From assembly GCF_001548115.1 (NCBI RefSeq), contig NZ_AP014821.1, positions 2,607,262 through 2,671,261 of the forward strand: a stretch of DNA of 64,000 nucleotides. Direction: 5' to 3'. The DNA is from Geminocystis sp. NIES-3709 (lineage in GTDB: Bacteria > Cyanobacteriota > Cyanobacteriia > Cyanobacteriales > Cyanobacteriaceae). The translations under genes were made by a program, and so were the position numbers. This document shows positions 57,670 through 64,000 of the stretch, one piece after another (the first letter of the stretch is position 1; every line of letters starts with the position of its first letter). The notes under the pieces were generated by a model that was given only the letters and a program-made list of their open reading frames with translations, was not told where the DNA came from and searched no databases.

Positions 57670-57686
57670 TAAATAATTCGACTACT

Positions 57687-57718
57687 GCCACAAATGTCGT
57701 TAAAAATTGTGGCTTTTT
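57687..57718 (+). terminator. Rho-independent terminator
   Basis: GCCACAA, a 13-base loop, TTGTGGC and TTTTT. It divides the early operon; the next gene begins 25 bases later, so the terminator may be partial or there may be a new promoter. Confidence 0.75.
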
Positions 57719-57742
57719 ACTATAAAAAAGGACTTAATTATT

Positions 57743-58957
57743 ATGGTTTTTACTCCTGCTGACCAATGGTTAAAAAGTAGAAGAAATAGTTTTATTTCTT
57801 CTCATGAAAGATTACAAAAAAATCGTCATTCTTGTTTCACTAAAAATAAAAAAAAATATCAGATTGACTTTAACAAATTAACTGCACAATTTGAAATTGA
57901 AATTGAACTAGCCGCCCAAGAAGGCATTACTTTTGATGATTGGGATTTAATTGATATTTGGGAAAGTGAAGGGAAATTAAAGGGCGAGATTCTTCAAAAA
58001 GTCAAACAACATTTTAATTATCCTGTTGATCGTCAAAATGATATTGATTATCCAGAAGAAATTGATAATTCAAATGAGGATGTTAATTTTTCTTATTTCG
58101 GTACTTTGGAATTATTGCCAATGAAATCAGAGACTGAAGAAATCCCTACTCCTATTGTCAATCCAGAAACGGGCAACCCTGATATAGACGATCCAGACTT
58201 CGATCGTGACTCCTCAGAAGTTGATTATCCAGATTACATGACAGATGAGGAACGTCGAGAATTTACCCAACGGAGTAAACTTTGTCGTGAAGATTACTCA
58301 AAATATCTTCAGGTCTATCCTGAAGATGACCCCAGCAATATTTCTGATTCCCCTCAAGAATCCCCAATATCGGCAAATATAAAGTTAGAGGATTTTATTC
58401 CTTTGCGTTCTGTAAGAGATTTTCCAAAAGATTGGAAATACACCAGAAAGGACAATTTAATTTTAGTTAAAAACACTTATCTTTATCTTCTCAAACAAGA
58501 TAAGGGAAAATTAATTTTCTTGAGACAATTAGACACAGATAATTCAAGTCTTGAAAAATTAGATTTCTTTGAGTCGATCGTTTTTCAACTTAAGAAAGAT
58601 ATTGCAAAAGATACTTTTCTTGACAAAGTGGTTTACTACATGGAACTGCTGAAGGTTAATCGTCAGGAATTTGATGATTATGTTCATTATGAATTTGATT
58701 TTGAGGAGTTGATCGACACTGATGATGAGGAGCTTCTGCACGATATGGAGGTCAAAGTAAACGAGGAAAAAGTAATCGGGCGATTGTTTGATTTGTACTC
58801 TCAAGACTCTCAAGACAAAGCCTTTGTTATCCCCGCAAATAAGCACCTTGAGGAATATAAAAAACGATTAGAAAAAGATTATCGCTATATTCCAAACAAA
58901 CAATACAAACAATTGAGCCTATTTGGGGATAACGATTGGGGTGGCAATAATGATTAA
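57743..58957 (+). CDS. Unknown large acidic early protein
   Basis: A 404-residue protein; the ATG at 57743 is preceded by AAAGGAC and is preferred to an upstream TTG inside the terminator. The N-terminal 110 residues are helical (DQWLKSRRNSFISSHERLQK). The middle is strongly acidic (ETGNPDIDDPDFDRDSSEV). The C-terminal half is helical and ends QLSLFGDNDWGG, close to a PCNA/clamp-binding (QLSLF) peptide. No enzyme motif is seen. Confidence 0.6.
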   Translation: MVFTPADQWLKSRRNSFISSHERLQKNRHSCFTKNKKKYQIDFNKLTAQFEIEIELAAQEGITFDDWDLIDIWESEGKLKGEILQKVKQHFNYPVDRQNDIDYPEEIDNSNEDVNFSYFGTLELLPMKSETEEIPTPIVNPETGNPDIDDPDFDRDSSEVDYPDYMTDEERREFTQRSKLCREDYSKYLQVYPEDDPSNISDSPQESPISANIKLEDFIPLRSVRDFPKDWKYTRKDNLILVKNTYLYLLKQDKGKLIFLRQLDTDNSSLEKLDFFESIVFQLKKDIAKDTFLDKVVYYMELLKVNRQEFDDYVHYEFDFEELIDTDDEELLHDMEVKVNEEKVIGRLFDLYSQDSQDKAFVIPANKHLEEYKKRLEKDYRYIPNKQYKQLSLFGDNDWGGNND

Positions 58958-59336
58958 ATTCTCTCGATTCCCAAAATATAAACCGAAAGGATTAACTAAT
59001 CGCAGATTAGCTAATTCTAAGAAGGCTTTGAAAAAGCAAAGAGACGCATTACCACTCTTAGCGAATTGGGTAGAAAAAAGCCAACCATCCCCGGAAGAAA
59101 GAATCCTTAATTTTGATGACGCTACTGCCACTTACTGGCAACGACTTAGAGCAAACAGAGCAAAAGATTGGATTATGTGCCGTCAAATTATCAGATCCGC
59201 CCCCAATACTCAAGAATTTCTTGAGTATTGGAATAATTGTAATTTACCTAAAGATCCTTGCTATTTGCTAGAAATCCTCAGAACAAAATTTAATCTAAAA
59301 ACTTTTATCAAAATTATTTCAGAGGAAAAACTATGA
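58950..59336 (+). CDS. Unknown early protein
   Basis: A 128-residue, basic N-terminal protein (FSRFPKYKPKGLTNRRLANS) with a helical C-terminal part. The start at 58950 (overlap of 8 bases) is chosen; an ATG 27 bases upstream lies deeper inside the upstream gene. Confidence 0.55.
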   Translation: MIKFSRFPKYKPKGLTNRRLANSKKALKKQRDALPLLANWVEKSQPSPEERILNFDDATATYWQRLRANRAKDWIMCRQIIRSAPNTQEFLEYWNNCNLPKDPCYLLEILRTKFNLKTFIKIISEEKL

Positions 59337-59560
59337 GATTTAGGATTTGTTTTGACTTGGACATTAGCACAAATATTTCTCTTTTTTTTGAAGCGAAAAC
59401 CTCAGAAGAAGCTGTAAAAAAAGCAGAATCTTTATCTGAATATGAAAAACATAAAAAGTTTTTGGAATTTTACAAAGGCGATGACGAATTTGTTAATAAA
59501 CTTCTTGATAATGCTTGTTTGCAAATGAATACTTATTACGAAATTGAAGAAGATGACTAA
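59333..59560 (+). CDS. Unknown small early protein
   Basis: A 75-residue protein with an opening beta strand (RFRICFDLDISTNISLFFEA) and the motif KTSEEAVKKAESLSEYE. It overlaps both neighbours (ATGA at the start). Confidence 0.55.
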   Translation: MRFRICFDLDISTNISLFFEAKTSEEAVKKAESLSEYEKHKKFLEFYKGDDEFVNKLLDNACLQMNTYYEIEEDD

Positions 59561-59747
59561 GCTAAATCGTCCTCATTATTTTACCCCCAAAGAAGATTTA
59601 ATTATTGACAATTTATTTGACTGGATGTCCACACAAAAATTGTCAATTTTAATGCAAATTAAATCTGAAAGTATTGTTGCTCGACAGCAATATTTAACCG
59701 ATGAAAGAAATAAATCATCATCACTAAAGCCCAATAAAAAACAATGA
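59553..59747 (+). CDS. Unknown small early protein
   Basis: A 64-residue protein (HYFTPKEDLIIDNLFDWMST, then IKSESIVARQQYLTDERNK), perhaps a short DNA-binding helix-turn-helix. The ATG at 59553 is preferred to a TTG at 59544. Confidence 0.5.
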   Translation: MTKLNRPHYFTPKEDLIIDNLFDWMSTQKLSILMQIKSESIVARQQYLTDERNKSSSLKPNKKQ

Positions 59748-59920
59748 AAAAAGGACAACGAGTTACCGAAATTAAAACAGGAAAAACAGGTGTTTATCTC
59801 CGTAAAAATCCCCGTCAATTATCCATTGAATTGTTGATAGTACGATGGGACGGCGATAACCACGAATCAATGATTAGCACAACATTATTAAAAGAAGGAC
59901 AATGGAATTATGGAAAGTAA
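59744..59920 (+). CDS. Small KOW/SH3-like early protein
   Basis: A 58-residue beta-rich protein (KKGQRVTEIKTGKTGVYLRK, then ELLIVRWDGDNHESMIS), patterned like a small SH3/KOW barrel. ATG overlaps the previous TGA. Confidence 0.55.
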   Translation: MKKGQRVTEIKTGKTGVYLRKNPRQLSIELLIVRWDGDNHESMISTTLLKEGQWNYGK

Positions 59921-60221
59921 CTTAACCTTAGTAACAAACGACTCAGCACCAACTTTAGAAAATATTAATCCAAATTGTGGGCATAATCTTAAAACAGAAA
60001 TTAAATCTAAATATGGCAATTTATCTCTGGAAGATTATTACAATAAAGATGATTTTTTACGTTACAAAATTAATCTAAAAATTGCTGAATTAACTCCAGA
60101 AATTGCCAAAGAAATGTTGAGGGTTTTAACCCCATTTTTTGAAAATCCACTTTCTCCACAATTAGAACTATTTGCAGAACCAAAAACGTTAAGTACATTA
60201 CCTATGAAAAAGGAGGAATAA
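59910..60221 (+). CDS. Unknown early protein
   Basis: A 103-residue helical protein (KYGNLSLEDYYNKDDFLRYK). The end PQLELFAEP contains a possible clamp-binding QLELF peptide. It overlaps the previous gene by 11 bases. Confidence 0.5.
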   Translation: MESNLTLVTNDSAPTLENINPNCGHNLKTEIKSKYGNLSLEDYYNKDDFLRYKINLKIAELTPEIAKEMLRVLTPFFENPLSPQLELFAEPKTLSTLPMKKEE

Positions 60222-60374
60222 ATGAGGAAAACAATAGTAACAAAAAAAGGAAATGTTGCTGAAGGAAATTTTAATCTAAATACTCCTGAAGCAAAAGAAG
60301 CAATAGAAAGCGTTATTGATGCTGGTACTGAATATTTAAGAAATAAACTCAATCATCAAAAGGAGAAAAATTAA
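60222..60374 (+). CDS. Small unknown early protein
   Basis: A 50-residue protein (KKGNVAEGNFNLNTPEAKEA). GGAGGAATAA precedes the ATG, a good ribosome-binding site. No family is seen. Confidence 0.5.
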   Translation: MRKTIVTKKGNVAEGNFNLNTPEAKEAIESVIDAGTEYLRNKLNHQKEKN

Positions 60375-60376
60375 TT

Positions 60377-60700
60377 ATGGGAGAAGCAAAAAGACGTAAA
60401 TTAAATGACCCTAATTATGGGAGAAAACAAATGGATAACGATCGTATCGCTTCAGACGCAGAAAAAATAATGATGGTCTATTTTTTGACGGCAGTACAGT
60501 TGTCAAATACTATAGCCAATTTGTTGTCAAAAGAAGGGCAAAAAGTAAATTCAGTAAATTTAATAATTGATCGAATTGAAGCTAATTCCAAATGGTTATT
60601 AGAGGCTTCTCAAGAGCAAAAAGACAAGGTTTATGATTTATGTTTTGCTCCTGATGAATTAATTAAAAATCCCTTTCGTTTTGAGAATGAACAAGTATGA
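60377..60700 (+). CDS. Unknown protein beginning MGEAKRRK
   Basis: A 107-residue protein with the opening GEAKRRKLNDPNYG often found in small cyanobacterial and phage proteins, followed by a helical core. It overlaps the nuclease gene by 4 bases. Confidence 0.6.
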   Translation: MGEAKRRKLNDPNYGRKQMDNDRIASDAEKIMMVYFLTAVQLSNTIANLLSKEGQKVNSVNLIIDRIEANSKWLLEASQEQKDKVYDLCFAPDELIKNPFRFENEQV

Positions 60701-61407
60701 TTAGTACCCTCGAAATTATCGGTGATGATTACCCAAGAGTAACCACAATAATTGAAGAAACTAAAGATCCAGAAAAAGAAAAAGCCTTACTCAAATGGAT
60801 GAAAAAATTAGAGAAAATTCACGGAGTCGAAGGCGCTCAACTCGAACGTCAAAAAATCCTTGATAATGGTACAGCATTGCATAAAGCGATCGAAGATTTC
60901 CTTCATAGTATCGGAACGAATGAATCAGATCACCCTATGCTCAGAACAATTATTCCTTTTCTTAGATTATTAATTAAAGATAAAGACAATGAATTAATAA
61001 TTGAAAAAAGATTGTTTTGTCATAAGTATAAATTCAAGGGGAAACCTGATTTAATTTGCTCGAATTTTGAAGGATTATCCACTATTTTTGACTGGACAAC
61101 TTCAACACAAGCTAAAAAAAAGCAATGGATAGAACATAAATTTATTCAAGCAGGAGCTTATGCAATTGCCTGTGAAGAAATAGGGATAAAAATTGAGCAA
61201 TTAGCCGTTGTAGTCGTGTGCAAAAATCCCCGTAAATTTCAAATATTTACCGAACCACCGAAACAGTGGCGTATTGAATTTCTAAAAAGATTAGGACAAT
61301 ATCAACAACTAAAAAGAGAGGAATTTATTACAAAACAATATAACGCACAATTTGAAGTAGAAAATGGCAACGAAATATACACGCCACCAGTTTCAACAAA
61401 TGTCTAA
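60697..61407 (+). CDS. PD-(D/E)XK exonuclease-fold protein lacking the usual lysine
   Basis: A 236-residue protein of the phage RecB/Cas4-like nuclease fold: GTALHKAIEDFLHSIG (the family's His), then EKRLF, GKPDLI (Asp), and IFDWTTSTQAKKKQ. Family members normally have DWKTS at the last motif; here the Lys is Thr, which may prevent catalysis or be replaced by a nearby Lys. HKFIQAGAYAIACEE matches the QLxxYA helix. It is the only recombination-type enzyme in the early operon. Confidence 0.8.
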   Translation: MISTLEIIGDDYPRVTTIIEETKDPEKEKALLKWMKKLEKIHGVEGAQLERQKILDNGTALHKAIEDFLHSIGTNESDHPMLRTIIPFLRLLIKDKDNELIIEKRLFCHKYKFKGKPDLICSNFEGLSTIFDWTTSTQAKKKQWIEHKFIQAGAYAIACEEIGIKIEQLAVVVVCKNPRKFQIFTEPPKQWRIEFLKRLGQYQQLKREEFITKQYNAQFEVENGNEIYTPPVSTNV

Positions 61408-61444
61408 AAAAGACGTGAAAGAGTACGCTAAAAAATGCAAATAA
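61364..61444 (+). CDS. Very short basic peptide frame (doubtful)
   Basis: A 26-residue frame (ATKYTRHQFQQMSKKDVKEY) overlaps the end of the nuclease gene by 44 bases and the next start. Its strong basic character and the local AT-rich codon use would fit a real peptide, but it is too short to be sure. Confidence 0.25.
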   Translation: MATKYTRHQFQQMSKKDVKEYAKKCK

Positions 61445-61611
61445 AAGTAAGTGGATGGTACAGCAAAAACAATTTAATTGACATGATTTTAGTGAGACAA
61501 ATTAACCCTAATTATCCTGTTAATAATATTGAATTTAGAGAAGTAAAAATTATTTTTGTATCGAGTAAAAAGGAGAAAAATGAATCATCTGATAATCAAA
61601 GAAAAGCTTAG
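61435..61611 (+). CDS. Unknown small early protein
   Basis: A 58-residue protein (QIKVSGWYSKNNLIDMILVR). It overlaps the next gene by 32 bases. No family. Confidence 0.45.
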   Translation: MQIKVSGWYSKNNLIDMILVRQINPNYPVNNIEFREVKIIFVSSKKEKNESSDNQRKA

Positions 61612-61792
61612 TAATCGTACGTTATTAATTAATGCCACTCATTTAGTTAGTATTTCTTTTAACAATTTTATGAACACTATTATTGTTGAAACAATATTTA
61701 CTAATTTTCAGTGTTCTTCAGTTGAATTTATTGATGAGAAAACTGTAAAAGAAACGGTAACTAATTTTAATCAATTAATAAAAGAGAAATAA
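61580..61792 (+). CDS. Unknown small early protein
   Basis: A 70-residue protein (LIIKEKLSNRTLLINATHLV). The ATG at 61580 has AGGAG 5 bases upstream, which decides the start over an upstream frame opening. Confidence 0.55.
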   Translation: MNHLIIKEKLSNRTLLINATHLVSISFNNFMNTIIVETIFTNFQCSSVEFIDEKTVKETVTNFNQLIKEK

Positions 61793-61987
61793 ATGCAACC
61801 AATCAAAAGCGAGTTAACTCTAACTCAACAATTTGAATTAGAGAATTTAAAAAGACTGATTCCACAAGTTAAACGAGAGGATTTAGAAGAACTTTTTATC
61901 GAAGCAATGGTGCAAAAATTCTACGCACAAAATGCCTTTATCAATGAAATTAAGCAACAGCATGGACAAAAAATAAGGGAGAAATAA
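61793..61987 (+). CDS. Unknown small early protein
   Basis: A 64-residue helical protein (LTQQFELENLKRLIPQVKRE, then EELFIEAMVQKFYAQNAFI). This is the start pattern of the NblA-like phycobilisome degradation family (helix-turn-helix of about 60 residues), but only roughly; I rate the NblA link as weak. Confidence 0.5.
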   Translation: MQPIKSELTLTQQFELENLKRLIPQVKREDLEELFIEAMVQKFYAQNAFINEIKQQHGQKIREK

Positions 61988-62242
61988 ATGGACATTACAG
62001 AAATTATTGAAATTATTAAAACGAAATATCCCCATGATGAAATTGAGAAAACAGAAAATCTTAATTTTAATCGATTTTTAATCTTGGCATTTAACAAAGA
62101 GACCAATTTATATAGTTGCTTTATAGTTGCTAAAAATCGTGTTTTTCTTTATTCAACGGGAAATCATAAAGAAATGATGCACTTATTTGAAGTCAGATTT
62201 CGTAACTTTTACAACAAGAGAATTAAGTTAAAAGTATCATGA
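61988..62242 (+). CDS. Unknown small early protein
   Basis: An 84-residue alpha-beta protein (DITEIIEIIKTKYPHDEIEK, then FLILAFNKETNLYSCFIVAK). It follows at once and overlaps the next gene by 4 bases. Confidence 0.55.
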   Translation: MDITEIIEIIKTKYPHDEIEKTENLNFNRFLILAFNKETNLYSCFIVAKNRVFLYSTGNHKEMMHLFEVRFRNFYNKRIKLKVS

Positions 62243-62904
62243 TTAAAATTTTAATTAATGGTGGCGGTAGTTCTCTTTACGATAAAATTGCTCATAATTA
62301 CGGGTGGCAAATTGGGATGAATTCAGGTGGCAATACAAAAGAAAAACAGCCCTTATTTATGATTGATAATAATTGGTTAAATTACGATCATGAAAAACAC
62401 CTCAATTTAATCAAAAAGCATCGTCCACATTTAGCAACTTTAAGAGATATAGAATCTTATATTGATCAACAAATTTTGTACAAACAGGCATTAGAAATTT
62501 CTCGATATTGCGATCGATTAATTATTATCCCTAAGTGTAATATTACTAATGATAAATTATTAAAAATTCCTAATTCAATTTTAGGATTACCTGTTGGGCC
62601 TCATGAGAATTTATTTGCGTGGGAATATGCAAAAGTCTTAAATAAAAAAATTCACTTGTTAGGTGGTAGTCCAAAAAAATGGAAAAATGCTATAGAAATT
62701 TTAGGAGAGAAAAAAATTTATTCAATGGATGGAAATTATCTTTGCAAATTGAGTAAATGGGGGAAAATTTATCTTAATTTTTCCACAAGAAAACCCTATT
62801 CATTTGAAGTCTCAAACGGCAAAAATTTTAATTATAGATGTTTTGAATTCTCTATTAAAAACTTAGAATTTAAGCCCATGAATAAACAATTATCTTTATT
62901 TTAA
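62239..62904 (+). CDS. DUF6610/TGT-like (DpdA-like) protein
   Basis: A 221-residue protein. The layout (IGMNSGG near residue 26, FMIDNNW, YDHEKHLNLIKKHRPHLATL with RDIE, CDRLIIIPKC and ILGLPVG) is that of DUF6610-like proteins, distantly related to tRNA-guanine transglycosylases such as DpdA that exchange guanine for 7-deazaguanine in DNA. The C-terminal domain is not recognised and ends QLSLF, again a clamp-type peptide. Activity is inferred and uncertain. Confidence 0.5.
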   Translation: MIKILINGGGSSLYDKIAHNYGWQIGMNSGGNTKEKQPLFMIDNNWLNYDHEKHLNLIKKHRPHLATLRDIESYIDQQILYKQALEISRYCDRLIIIPKCNITNDKLLKIPNSILGLPVGPHENLFAWEYAKVLNKKIHLLGGSPKKWKNAIEILGEKKIYSMDGNYLCKLSKWGKIYLNFSTRKPYSFEVSNGKNFNYRCFEFSIKNLEFKPMNKQLSLF

Positions 62905-62909
62905 TTATT

Positions 62910-63041
62910 ATGAAAACATTAAAACAAAAACTAATTAAATTAGCCCTTGAGTTTGCTGAGAAACAGGAGCATCAAATCAAGAAATCTACCGAAACAATCT
63001 CCCCATCTTTAAACGAAATCTTATCAATAAATAAACGGTAA
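62910..63041 (+). CDS. Small frame overlapping the recombinase end (doubtful)
   Basis: A 43-residue frame (KTLKQKLIKLALEFAEKQEH). The N-terminal half looks real, but the second half is antisense to the recombinase gene by 70 bases. It has the last position in the early operon. It may be a true small gene or only a chance frame. Confidence 0.35.
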   Translation: MKTLKQKLIKLALEFAEKQEHQIKKSTETISPSLNEILSINKR

Positions 63042-64000
63042 AATTCTTTTAATTCTTGAGAGGTTAGATTATTCTCTAACTCCGAATAAAACTCTCCATT
63101 AGTAAAAGTATTTATTAACTTATCTTGCAATTCTGATTGTTTATTGCGATTATTTAAGCGATTTAATTTAAACGTTTCTAATTGAAATTCTAAATCTTTA
63201 ATAGCATTTAATATCACAGTCGATGGTTGTGATATTTTTTTTAGATTAAAAATCTCTGACTGTAATTTCTTTTCCTCTAAAGTTTCCGACTCTTCTACTT
63301 CTAAAGTGTTTACAATTTCCTTCGCTTTTTCTATCAATAATTTAGTTATTAATCCCCTCAATTTTTTGTGATTAATCCACTTATTATTTTGACATTTTCC
63401 AGTACGATAACCGACACATTGATACCCCGTAATATTCCTAGCTTTTCCCCCTGAAATTGTTTGAGCAGAACCATTGCAGTAACTGCATTTTAGTAAAGAA
63501 CCAAAAGGTTTTGCATAATTATTAGTAGAGCGATAATTAGTTCTATTTTCAGCAATATTTTTAAAAATTATTTCAATCTCATCCCACTCCTCTTGAGACA
63601 ACAAAGACGGGAAAAGTTCCCCCCGATAATCCCATTTATCTTTATTGCTATATCTGTTATTATGCCCTCTCCCATAAACTAAAATACCCCTGATTTGAGG
63701 ATTAGAAAGCCAATTACTAAGGCTACTATGAGACATAAATCCTATTACCCCATATTTATTAATCATGGCTTTTATTGTGCCTTTAAAGGTTTTTTTCTCT
63801 AAGAAAATATCGATATATTCCCTTGCAAATTCGGCAACAGTAATAACCTTTTTTCCCTCAATTAAACAGATATATTCATCATAATTTAAGACTAAAGTAT
63901 CGCATTCTTTTTTATAGCCAAAGACAGCTTTATAGGGTAAATTTTTCTGTCTGTGATATTTATGCCCATGACTGATTCTTTCTTTAATTCTATCTAATTC
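62972..64000 (-). CDS. Large serine recombinase (XisF-like), truncated by the window edge
   Basis: The 3' part of a phage integrase that continues past base 64000. At the window edge the reading frame gives ISHGHKYHRQKNLPYKAVFG, then EYICLIEGKKVITVAEFARE. The recombinase domain (SHSSLSNWLSNPQIRGILVY, LLSQEEWDEIEIIFKNIAEN) and zinc ribbon (LLKCSYCNGSA, QCVGYRTGKCQN) follow, then a coiled-coil motif to the C-terminus. The N-terminal catalytic serine domain lies outside. It resembles XisF-type enzymes that excise elements from interrupted cyanobacterial genes. Confidence 0.9.
   Translation of the reverse strand, partial: ELDRIKERISHGHKYHRQKNLPYKAVFGYKKECDTLVLNYDEYICLIEGKKVITVAEFAREYIDIFLEKKTFKGTIKAMINKYGVIGFMSHSSLSNWLSNPQIRGILVYGRGHNNRYSNKDKWDYRGELFPSLLSQEEWDEIEIIFKNIAENRTNYRSTNNYAKPFGSLLKCSYCNGSAQTISGGKARNITGYQCVGYRTGKCQNNKWINHKKLRGLITKLLIEKAKEIVNTLEVEESETLEEKKLQSEIFNLKKISQPSTVILNAIKDLEFQLETFKLNRLNNRNKQSELQDKLINTFTNGEFYSELENNLTSQELKEFYRLFIDKISFKDGEIVSVDFLI

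Larger units (their letters stand above)
19304..64000. mobile_element. Contractile-tailed prophage, left end here, right end outside the window
   Basis: Continuous phage genes run from the junction with the DndD-like gene to a large serine recombinase at the right edge. They include terminase, portal, capsid, a P2/Mu-style contractile tail, lysis genes, a replication protein, a repressor and an early operon. Nearly every structural gene needed is present and open, so the prophage could be functional. The left attachment site should fall within about 19290-19345, but without the right junction it cannot be fixed. Confidence 0.9.

Overview
The window looks like cyanobacterial chromosomal DNA. 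It is AT-rich, is sprinkled with GCGATCGC/CGATCG (HIP1-like) sites, and carries chlD (Mg-chelatase subunit D for chlorophyll synthesis) and alaS. Protein similarity recalled from memory points to a unicellular, low-GC lineage of the Geminocystis/Cyanobacterium type; that placement is inference.

Bases 1-19.3 kb are host chromosome with much accessory material between the core genes. In order: degenerate CGATCGA repeats; a complete IS5-type insertion sequence (396-1530) with a TAATA target duplication, sitting exactly at the start codon of a DUF2726-like gene; chlD; an unrecognised three-gene operon; two palindromic MITE-like repeats; alaS; an HNH-domain gene; a broken hicB interrupted by a 181-bp MITE-like element; a type II restriction-modification pair (ApaLI-like nuclease with a frameshifted start, and a beta-class methyltransferase); a HicA/HicB pair; a decayed second copy of the alaS 5' end followed by a second hicA/hicB pair; a large GH5/CBM2/Calx-beta glycoside hydrolase; and the 3' part of a DndD-like SMC/ABC ATPase that has lost its P-loop. 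This stretch resembles a small defence and toxin-antitoxin island.

From about 19.3 kb to beyond the right edge lies a prophage with a contractile tail. It appears to be inserted into the DndD-like gene. The leftward strand carries, in transcription order: baseplate W, J, I, a beta-helix tail spike and a collar-domain fibre (39.8-35.2 kb); a MuF minor head protein fused to kinase-like and ADP-ribosyltransferase-like domains; a Rha-like regulator; then the capsid genes (DUF2213 protease/scaffold, decoration protein, DUF2184 major capsid), head-tail joining proteins, sheath, tube, a tail assembly chaperone with a programmed -1 frameshift (A AAA AAG), tape measure, U, X and D (30.8-19.5 kb). The rightward strand carries PAAR, a membrane/coiled-coil protein, a collagen-like fibre, small and large terminase, portal and gpV (39.8-50.5 kb). 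The endolysin and a cluster of small unknown genes lie on the leftward strand at 40.4-43.7 kb. Three exact copies of an intergenic hairpin precede small leftward genes.

From 50.5 to 62.9 kb are a secreted-type thermonuclease, a replication-initiator-like protein, an Xre repressor with palindromic operators, and a rightward early operon of about twenty tightly overlapping small genes. The early operon includes a RecB-like nuclease fold lacking its usual lysine and a DUF6610/TGT-like protein. A large serine recombinase (XisF type) runs off the right edge on the minus strand.

The most notable observation is the 823-residue virion-type protein at 32739-35210. It joins a phage head-morphogenesis domain to what look like two effector enzymes and could be delivered into the cell with the phage DNA.
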